Source of the DNA: Emticicia sp040253585
GTDB taxonomy: Bacteria; Bacteroidota; Bacteroidia; Cytophagales; Spirosomataceae
Reading direction: 5' to 3'
DNA: 64,000 nt
NCBI RefSeq assembly: GCF_040253585.1
Contig: NZ_JBELAU010000005.1
Span: 186,001 to 250,000 of the forward strand
Of the stretch, positions 57,890 through 64,000 are shown in pieces. A program made the position numbers and the translations under genes. Below the pieces are notes generated by a model. It searched no databases, had not been told where the DNA came from, and saw nothing but the letters and a program-made list of their open reading frames with translations. Every line of letters begins with the position of its first letter. Position 1 is the stretch's first letter.

Positions 57890-58978
57890 CTATTCGGCGT
57901 ATAAGCTGAGGTGAGAAATCACCTGCGAAGGTTCTTCAAATTTGTATTCAATCTTTTGGTTTTCTTTGACCTTTCTTAAACCTTCCAAAAGAATTTTATC
58001 ACCAGCTGAAAGCCCCGAAGAAATGGCATATAAATGCGGTAATTCGGAAGCAATTGTCACTGGGCGAGACCTTACGATATTGTCTTTATCAATCACATAA
58101 ACGTATATTTTATCAAGCACTTCAAATGTTGCTTTTTGTGGAATAAGCAAGGCATTTTTAACAGGGACGGTCACTTGAATATTTCCTGTTTCGCCGTGTC
58201 TGAGGAGACCTTCGGGGTTCGGGAATGTTGCTCTGAAAGCAATATTTCCTGTTTCGTTATCAAATTCACCTTCAATGGTTTCAACAATACCTGTATGTTT
58301 AAACAGTTCATTATTGGCCATTTTGAGCTTTACTTGATACATACTATTATTAGTACTGGCGTGTGTTTTAAAATTCAAATATTGTGCTTCTGGCACATTG
58401 AAATAAACCCACATTTTACTATTATCCGATAAAGTAGTAAGCAAATCTCCTTCATCTACGAGGCTTCCTTTTCTTACCTTGAGTCGGTCCATGATACCAT
58501 CGAATGGAGCTCGAATTTCGGTGAAACCTAAATGTACTTTCGTTAGAGAAAGTTCGGCTAAGGCCTTATCAAGTTTTGCTTTTGCCAATGCCAACTCATT
58601 GGCCGAAACAACATTCCCATCAGCCAACGATTTGGTGTTTTTGTATTCAATTTCAGCATAATTGGCTTCTGCTTCTGCTTTTTTCATTTCTGCCTGATAG
58701 AGGTTCGGCATAACCTGAAACATCAATTGGCCTTTTTTTACGTACTTCCCTTCATCAACAAAAATGCCTTGTAGATACCCTTTTTCTAAGGCACGGAGTT
58801 CGATGTTGTTGATGGAGCGAATCTGACAAACGTAGTCAGTCGTAATTAATGTATCTTTACGGATAGGCGAAGTAACAACCAACTTACCCTCTTCTTTTTT
58901 TTCTTCTTTTTCCTCTGACTTGCAACTTGCGTTGAATAGCAAAACAGTCAAACCCAGAAACATGAGTGATTTTTTCAT
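57890..58978 (-). CDS. RND efflux periplasmic adaptor (AcrA-like lipoprotein)
   Basis: A 362-residue membrane-fusion protein. The signal peptide ends in a lipobox FNAS-Cys19, followed by a Lys/Glu-rich linker. Features are the barrel-sandwich hybrid region (YLQGIFVDEGKYVKKGQLMFQV and the second half FDGIMDRLKVRKGSLVDEGDLLT), the alpha-hairpin (EAEANYAEIEYKNTKSLADG) and the beta-barrel (GNIAFRATFPNPEGLLRHGETGNI). It is the first gene of the efflux operon, 28 bases before the pump gene. Confidence 0.93.
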   Translation of the reverse strand: MKKSLMFLGLTVLLFNASCKSEEKEEKKEEGKLVVTSPIRKDTLITTDYVCQIRSINNIELRALEKGYLQGIFVDEGKYVKKGQLMFQVMPNLYQAEMKKAEAEANYAEIEYKNTKSLADGNVVSANELALAKAKLDKALAELSLTKVHLGFTEIRAPFDGIMDRLKVRKGSLVDEGDLLTTLSDNSKMWVYFNVPEAQYLNFKTHASTNNSMYQVKLKMANNELFKHTGIVETIEGEFDNETGNIAFRATFPNPEGLLRHGETGNIQVTVPVKNALLIPQKATFEVLDKIYVYVIDKDNIVRSRPVTIASELPHLYAISSGLSAGDKILLEGLRKVKENQKIEYKFEEPSQVISHLSLYAE

Positions 58979-59180
58979 AATGAGATTTCTTCGGATTAAA
59001 ATTTATATGGTCGAAGTGCTATTGAAAATCGGGCAAAGCGATGCCAATTAGGCCGAAAAGCCTATTCCAAGAGCATAAAATTTTGCGTTTGATTATAATT
59101 CTGAATGAACGAGATATTCAGCAAAATATACTGAATCTCTATTTAGACAGGTTCGAGAATGCAATAAAGTATAAACTATC

Positions 59181-59564
59181 TCATAGCAGATAGACACAGT
59201 TTAGTATATACTTCTTGTTGTCTTTAAGATTTTGATAAAATAAATAATAGTAGATGGAATTTGACAGCAAGTCAGCGTGGCTGAAGGATGGTTTATAATT
59301 TTGTGTTTGTGTGGAATAATGTATTTTTTTTGATTCTAATTCTTCAATTTCATCTTCAATATTTTCGAAAAAAAACTCGATTGCACATAAATTATCGTTG
59401 TGTGTGCAGGATGTCGTTACATCAGACAAATGCTCAACAATGATGTTTCTTTCAGAAGATGCAACTATCGGACGTTCATTCTGTATAAATTCATTCGCTC
59501 GACTATCAACACCCAATAAAAGAATCCACACCAATAGTAGATATTTTATGATTATATTTCTCAT
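59181..59564 (-). CDS. small exported protein with DNA-binding regulator next to it, unknown function
   Basis: A 127-residue protein with a signal peptide (MRNIIIKYLLLVWILLLGVDSRA), a Thr/Ser-rich first part with two cysteines (TSCTHNDNLC), an acidic segment (FFFENIEDEIEELESKK) and a C-terminal Tyr-rich hydrophobic stretch (SIYYYLFYQNL). No family is recognised. It lies between the efflux operon and the OmpR-type regulator, in the same direction as both, and about 200 bases upstream of the adaptor gene. An envelope-stress accessory role is possible. Confidence 0.55.
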   Translation of the reverse strand: MRNIIIKYLLLVWILLLGVDSRANEFIQNERPIVASSERNIIVEHLSDVTTSCTHNDNLCAIEFFFENIEDEIEELESKKIHYSTQTQNYKPSFSHADLLSNSIYYYLFYQNLKDNKKYILNCVYLL

Positions 59565-59673
59565 TATTCTTTCAAAAATACTCTAATAAAGCTTTAAAAC
59601 TTTGATTAAAAACAGCAGAATTAGCGTCAATAAGTAGTTGTTACTCAAGCTTAAAACTAAAGGCATTTAATAA

Positions 59674-60357
59674 TTAACCCTTCAGCATATAGCCTCTACC
59701 TACTACCGTATAAATGAGTTTAATGGGGAAGTTTTGGTCGATTTTCTTGCGTAAAAAATTCACATACACATCAATGGTATTTGTACCAGTATCAAAATTA
59801 AGATTCCAAACTTTCTCGGCTATCTCCGTTCTCGAAACTACCTTTCCATTATTACGTATAAAAAACTCAAGCAACATAAATTCTTTGGAAGTAAGCGGAA
59901 TCAGTTGTCCATCTCGACGAGCATTTTTTTCGTTGAGGTCTAACACTAAATCTGCCACCTGAAGATTCCGCTTTAATTCGGCACTCTCATGTGAGCGACG
60001 ATACAGTGCATTAAGCCGAGCAATCAGCTCTAAGAAGTCGAAGGGTTTCACTAAATAATCATCTGCCCCCGAATCAAAACCCAGCAATTTATCTTGGGTT
60101 GTTCCCATGGCGGTCAGAATCATAATAGGGGTCTTGATTTGTTCACCACGCAGTTTTTTTGTTAAATCAATACCACTGATTTTAGGAAGATTTACATCAA
60201 AAACCATTAAATCATAGATATTCGATAAAGCCATACTTCTGCCAACTTGCCCATCATAGGCTACATCAACTGCAAAACCGCTTTCCTCTAAGCCTTTTTT
60301 TACGTATTCTGCCAATCGTAATTCATCTTCAACCAATAAAACTTTAATTGCTGCCAT
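59674..60357 (-). CDS. OmpR/PhoB-type response regulator (upstream copy)
   Basis: A 227-residue regulator with receiver (Asp10-like acidic pair at Glu10-Asp11, phospho-acceptor Asp54 in MVFDVNLP, MILTAMG, VKPF) and C-terminal winged helix (LTSKEFMLLEFFIRNNGKVVSR, NTIDVYVNFLRKKID). It resembles the regulator at 50.5 kb from end to end, so the two are likely paralogues. No kinase is encoded next to it; the nearest is the one at 51.6 kb. It is upstream of the efflux operon on the same strand and a candidate regulator of it. Confidence 0.93.
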   Translation of the reverse strand: MAAIKVLLVEDELRLAEYVKKGLEESGFAVDVAYDGQVGRSMALSNIYDLMVFDVNLPKISGIDLTKKLRGEQIKTPIMILTAMGTTQDKLLGFDSGADDYLVKPFDFLELIARLNALYRRSHESAELKRNLQVADLVLDLNEKNARRDGQLIPLTSKEFMLLEFFIRNNGKVVSRTEIAEKVWNLNFDTGTNTIDVYVNFLRKKIDQNFPIKLIYTVVGRGYMLKG

Positions 60358-60463
60358 TTTAAAAACATTTAATCTAACCTATACTTTTCAAGTGCAAAAT
60401 TGAAAAACAGAGTATAGCCTGTTTTAAAAATAAGATTAAATTTTGATTAAAAACAACCGCAAA

Positions 60464-62038
60464 CTAACGAATTCCATTCCAGCGTCTTCGTTTATTTCTT
60501 TTCTTGAGAATATCTCGCAAATTATCTCGGATTGTAGTCTTTTGCTCAACATAACAAGCATTTGGAGCATCTGGAAGCTTTCTGAAAATTGGCAGAAATA
60601 ATCCAAAGTAAGTACTAATTCCTTTTGGATTTCCAATATTTAAGACTCCACCTAAATTTTCAGTTCCGATAAAGAATGGGCCTGCCCTTCCTGTAAGTCC
60701 AATTGTTAGATTTCGATACCCATTTTGTAACGCAATTGGTACAGCCACATCAAACATTTTCGACTCATAGCGAGGCGTAACTGCAAACATCGAAGGCTGA
60801 TTCATTCCAATTGCTTTTGGGTTTCTCAAACTCTGAATCCAAGTAGCATTAAAGTAGATTTTTTCAGAAAACTTATAATCAAAATTGGTAGAAAGAGCCA
60901 TCGGTAGAGCCGATCTGAATGACTGCTGATAATCTGCATCATTCAAATTAAAAGCAACATTCATTTGATTATATAATCTATCGGGCGAATCAATTTTATT
61001 GAAAGTTCCTGGCTGAACCAATATATTTGTTTGATTAATCTGGGCAATACTTACATAATTAGGATTGTTGTAATTAATATTTCCAACATCAATTAAAGCT
61101 ACTCCGATTCGGTATAAATACTTATTTTTAGTGCCGTCCATTCTCAACTTCCCATTCATTTTCATATCATATTTATCAAATTCAGGGCGAAATTCGTAAA
61201 CTGCTCCAATATCGAAACCGTAGCCAGTGCCAGCTGCTAAATTTCCAAATATCCAATCAGTACTAAAACTTGCCGAACGAATTGCATCGCTTGTTGTAGT
61301 TCCATAAGTACCACTGGCAGTTCTGAAAAAAACATCTTGGCGAAGTGGTCTTACGGCATTCGCATCAACTGTAAAGTCTAAATTTTCGCCCTTGTAATGA
61401 ATATTCAATAAACCATTCAGGCGTTTAACAGTCAGGCCCACTTTAAAAAAATCTTGATCTTGTTCTCTTACAACTGCTCCAAGTGTAAACCCCAGTTCTG
61501 TATAGCCATTAAGGTTTAACAATAAATTATTATTGTCTTGCGTAATTCCATATAAATCAGGTATGACAGTTCCTTTGACCATAATATGAGCAACATCAGA
61601 GCTTGTATTATCTAAGTTCGTTAGTACACGCACACGAGAAGTAAAACCGATTGCAAATTTTACTTTCTCAAAAGTATATATCATTGAAGGTCCTTTTACA
61701 TCAGCTGCCGCAAAAGCAACACTGTTTGTTTTTCCTATTGCTTCCTTAATATAGCTTGGTCGAAAACCCGGCAAGCCATTGGGAGCTCTATAACGGTTGG
61801 GGACTGTATTTGTAGTCAATCCAATAAAAGAATATGGTGCGGCCCAAGCAGCATAATTATTTATAAATTCAGTATTTACTCCTGCAACATTTAAGAAAAA
61901 TTTATAGCGAGAATCAGCAATATTAGCAGGATTTGCCGCAATAGTATAAGTTCCTGCGTAATTACTCGTTGAGATTCCGAGCCATTGTTGTGCAGTGGAA
62001 AGAAAAGGGATAAAAAAAAGAGAAAAAAGTATTCGCAT
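60464..62038 (-). CDS. DUF5723 family outer-membrane protein
   Basis: A 524-residue exported protein with a short signal peptide (MRILFSLFFIPFLSTAQQ) and the DUF5723 opening WLGISTSNYAGTYTIAANPANIADSRYKFFLNVAGV. The body has many amphipathic strands (FNATWIQSLRNPKAIG, LTIGLTGRAGPFFIG) and probably forms a PorV/FadL-like barrel in the outer membrane. A highly basic tail (KKRNKRRRW) is unusual for a barrel and may lie in the periplasm. Function is unknown. It is divergent from the ATP-grasp gene. Confidence 0.82.
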   Translation of the reverse strand: MRILFSLFFIPFLSTAQQWLGISTSNYAGTYTIAANPANIADSRYKFFLNVAGVNTEFINNYAAWAAPYSFIGLTTNTVPNRYRAPNGLPGFRPSYIKEAIGKTNSVAFAAADVKGPSMIYTFEKVKFAIGFTSRVRVLTNLDNTSSDVAHIMVKGTVIPDLYGITQDNNNLLLNLNGYTELGFTLGAVVREQDQDFFKVGLTVKRLNGLLNIHYKGENLDFTVDANAVRPLRQDVFFRTASGTYGTTTSDAIRSASFSTDWIFGNLAAGTGYGFDIGAVYEFRPEFDKYDMKMNGKLRMDGTKNKYLYRIGVALIDVGNINYNNPNYVSIAQINQTNILVQPGTFNKIDSPDRLYNQMNVAFNLNDADYQQSFRSALPMALSTNFDYKFSEKIYFNATWIQSLRNPKAIGMNQPSMFAVTPRYESKMFDVAVPIALQNGYRNLTIGLTGRAGPFFIGTENLGGVLNIGNPKGISTYFGLFLPIFRKLPDAPNACYVEQKTTIRDNLRDILKKRNKRRRWNGIR

Positions 62039-62096
62039 TTTTTTGTAGAAAAGGACAGTTTAGGATTAGGCTCACTCAATTAAAATAAACGGCCTA

Positions 62097-62104
62097 CAAA
62101 AGTA
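62097..62104 (-). promoter_or_regulatory. putative -7 box for the DUF5723 gene
   Basis: The minus strand reads TACTTTTG (TAnnTTTG), 58 bases upstream of the ATG, in the divergent gap with the ATP-grasp gene. No clear -33 box. Confidence 0.35.
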
Positions 62105-62187
62105 AATAATTATACTCAATTGCTTTTGTTTTTAAAGAGATTAATCCTATTTTAGAATTTCATTTACTCAAAGACCAAAGAAAACAC

Positions 62188-63618
62188 ATGAATTACAATT
62201 TTAGTACCTACAAAACCGATAATTTCTTCGATGAGATGATTACTCCTGATGCTAATGCACGTACAGGAAATCAAGTACTTAAAAACACAATAGAAAGTCT
62301 TGCTTTTGAGAATCTGAAGAATAAACAAAAAGCGGCAGAACGTTCGATGGTCTCGGCGGGTATTACATTCAATGTTTACTCAGAAGATGGCGGAACAGAG
62401 CGAATCATTCCGATTGATATTGTGCCAAGAGTAATTGACTCTCAAGAATGGGACAATCTTGAAAAAGGCTTAGTACAGCGAATTACTGCACTCAATATGT
62501 TTTTACAAGATGTTTATAATGAGCAGAAAATTATTCGTGATGGCATCGTTCCTCGTGAAATCATTGAATCAAGCAAAGGATTTTTGCCTGAATGTAAAGG
62601 ACTAACTCCGCCAAAAGGTGTATGGATTCATATAACAGGAACTGACCTTATCAGAGATAATAATGGCGTTTTTACAGTTCTTGAAGATAACCTCCGTTGT
62701 CCTTCGGGAGTTTCATATATGCTTGAAAACCGTGAATTATCCAAACAAACCTTTCCTGATGTGCTTTCACAAACTAATGTTAGAGCAATTTCAGAATATC
62801 CAGCAAAATTACTTGAAGTCTTGCGTTATACCTCTGGGCGACCTGACCCAACTGTGGCAGTTTTAACACCAGGGATTTATAATTCAGCTTACTTTGAGCA
62901 TTCATATTTAGCTCAGCAAATGGGTGTTGAATTAGTAGATTACCGTGATTTGGTTGTAGTTGGCGATTATCTAAAAATGCGAACAACTAAAGGTTTTAAA
63001 ACTATTGATGTTCTATACAGAAGAATTGATGATACATTCCTCGACCCAAAAACATTTAATCCTCACTCGTTGATTGGTATCCCAGGGTTGTTTGATGTTT
63101 ACAGAAAAGGAAATATTGGATTGGCTAATGCCCCTGGTACTGGTGTGGCTGATGACAAAGTAGTCTATGCTTACGTTCCAAGAATCATCAAGTATTATTT
63201 AGGAGAAGAAGCCATCATTCCAAACGTAGAAACCTACCTTTGCGGTGAACCAGATTCGATGAAGTATGTTCTTGAAAATATCGAGAAATTAGTTGTAAAA
63301 GAAGCCAACGAAGCAGGTGGTTACGGAATGTTGATTGGCCCGAAAGCCAGCAAAGAAGAACATGACAAATTTAGGGGTTTGATTCAGGCAAATCCAAGAA
63401 ATTATATTGCACAACCAACTATCTCTCTTTCACGCAGCCCTTGCTTGGTTGAAGATGGACTCGAAGGTCGCCACGTTGACTTACGCCCTTACATCCTCTA
63501 TGGAGATGGAATTCACGTAACCCCAGGTGGACTTACTCGTGTTGCCTTGAAAAAAGGCTCATTAGTAGTAAATTCTTCGCAAGGTGGTGGAAGTAAAGAT
63601 ACTTGGGTCTTAAAATAA
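62188..63618 (+). CDS. circularly permuted ATP-grasp type 2 protein
   Basis: A 476-residue protein of the circularly permuted ATP-grasp family (CP_ATPgrasp_2). Evidence includes the N-terminal DEMITPDANARTGNQVLKN, GITFNVYSEDGGTERIIPIDIVPR, VLEDNLRCPSGVSYMLENR (metal/ATP region), VDYRDLVVVGDYLKMRT, KEANEAGGYGMLIGP and the C-terminal LVVNSSQGGGSKDTWVLK. Family members are predicted peptide ligases, usually encoded next to an alpha-E (DUF403) protein and a transglutaminase. Those partners are not adjacent here, unless they lie beyond the window. It is cytoplasmic. Confidence 0.93.
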   Translation: MNYNFSTYKTDNFFDEMITPDANARTGNQVLKNTIESLAFENLKNKQKAAERSMVSAGITFNVYSEDGGTERIIPIDIVPRVIDSQEWDNLEKGLVQRITALNMFLQDVYNEQKIIRDGIVPREIIESSKGFLPECKGLTPPKGVWIHITGTDLIRDNNGVFTVLEDNLRCPSGVSYMLENRELSKQTFPDVLSQTNVRAISEYPAKLLEVLRYTSGRPDPTVAVLTPGIYNSAYFEHSYLAQQMGVELVDYRDLVVVGDYLKMRTTKGFKTIDVLYRRIDDTFLDPKTFNPHSLIGIPGLFDVYRKGNIGLANAPGTGVADDKVVYAYVPRIIKYYLGEEAIIPNVETYLCGEPDSMKYVLENIEKLVVKEANEAGGYGMLIGPKASKEEHDKFRGLIQANPRNYIAQPTISLSRSPCLVEDGLEGRHVDLRPYILYGDGIHVTPGGLTRVALKKGSLVVNSSQGGGSKDTWVLK

Positions 63619-63729
63619 TGATGAATTATTAATGATGAATGGTTAATGAGTTGTATTTTTGCATTAAATTTCATTCTACCAACTTTTTAATTAATTCATC
63701 ATTAAGCAATTAACATTAGGCATTATAAC
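63619..63729. repeat. degenerate inverted repeat after the ATP-grasp gene
   Basis: ATTAATGATGAATGGTTAAT on the left and AATTAATTCATCATTAAG on the right are partly complementary, with GATGAA/TTCATC repeated. It fills the whole gap up to the next gene and resembles the element at 15.79 kb in wording. Confidence 0.5.
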
Positions 63730-64000
63730 ATGAATATTACACGTTTTTCAACATTAGTGGCAATTGTGGTTTTGGCAGCTTTGTCGAGATTTATTCCACA
63801 CCCATTTAATTTTACACCAATTGCAGCTATTGCATTATTTGGTGGTGCATATTTTACTAATCGTTGGCAAGCAATTGCAGTTCCTATGGGTGCAATGCTT
63901 TTGAGCGATACTATTATCGAATTACAAGGTAAAATGGGCTTCCACTCAGGTACAGTAATGGTCTATGGAGCTTTTGCAATTGTAGCTATTCTGGGAATGG
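63730..64000 (+). CDS. DUF6580-like membrane protein, 3' end outside window
   Basis: An open frame from ATG at 63730 to the window end, 90 codons without a stop. The product begins MNITRFSTLVAIVVLAALSR, then FIPHPFNFTPIAAIALFGGAYF, LLSDTIIEL and a third hydrophobic stretch VYGAFAIVAILGM. This is the start of the DUF6580 family, putative small-molecule transport components resembling ECF transporter S subunits (substrate-binding membrane proteins). Confirmation of length and partners lies beyond the window. Confidence 0.75.
   Translation, partial: MNITRFSTLVAIVVLAALSRFIPHPFNFTPIAAIALFGGAYFTNRWQAIAVPMGAMLLSDTIIELQGKMGFHSGTVMVYGAFAIVAILGM

Noticed and set aside
1..64000. tRNA, rRNA or riboswitch genes
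   Set aside because: No cloverleaf-like region with a TTCGAAT-type loop and no recognisable riboswitch core was seen in any gap; a covariance-model scan would settle this.

Overview
The window looks like a chromosomal segment of a free-living, AT-rich Bacteroidota bacterium, probably of the order Cytophagales. The basis is the protein families present (DUF4159, DUF4175, DUF5723, DUF6814-like, PorT-like barrels, TldD/TldE with twin-arginine leaders), the lack of clear Shine-Dalgarno sequences, and Bacteroidota -7 promoter boxes of the form TAnnTTTG. I saw no tRNA, rRNA, CRISPR array, phage or complete insertion sequence. The window opens inside a YD-repeat-like gene and closes inside a small membrane-protein gene.

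Layout. 1-1.5 kb: two adjacent genes for YD-like surface proteins, the second a lipoprotein. 1.5-12.2 kb: mostly minus-strand housekeeping and accessory genes: a Tat-exported phospholipase C, a run of small genes (zinc-ribbon/helix-hairpin-helix protein, DUF1801, DoxX-like, VOC, class D beta-lactamase, RibD-type reductase), a GlxA-type AraC regulator, an amidohydrolase, DinB, a Crp/Fnr regulator and aldose 1-epimerase. 12.6-27.0 kb: a plus-strand block with a tandem duplication of a TldD-TldE pair, then DUF4159, MoxR ATPase, DUF58, BatA-like, DUF4175 and a further membrane protein. 27.1-39.5 kb: a minus-strand short-chain fatty-acid locus (acetyl-CoA synthetase, acyltransferase, propionyl-CoA synthetase, receiver-only response regulator, solute-symporter/histidine-kinase fusion, small membrane proteins, MHS-type transporter, outer-membrane porin). 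39.8-47.3 kb: an orphan InsA-like protein, a beta-barrel, a SulP-carbonic anhydrase operon, a FAD oxidoreductase, a THUMP-type methyltransferase and a coiled-coil exported protein. 47.5-50.2 kb: a large GH63 glucosidase. 50.5-60.4 kb: an RND efflux operon with a two-component pair downstream and a second, paralogous OmpR-type regulator upstream. 60.5-64 kb: a DUF5723 outer-membrane protein, a circularly permuted ATP-grasp enzyme and a partial DUF6580-like gene.

How the genes work together. The 27-39.5 kb region reads as one physiological unit: porin and MHS transporter bring short-chain acids in, Acs and PrpE activate them to acyl-CoA, and a CrbS-like transporter-kinase with a stand-alone receiver senses them. 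A 22-nt sequence shared just upstream of prpE and the porin supports co-regulation. The MoxR-DUF58-BatA-DUF4175 block resembles MoxR/vWA chaperone systems and seems linked to the duplicated TldD/TldE proteases.

The most striking unexplained structure is a set of about a dozen different intergenic inverted-repeat elements (arms of about 8-28 bp, often nested, several exactly filling or abutting the gap between genes), together with a solo half-copy of one of them.
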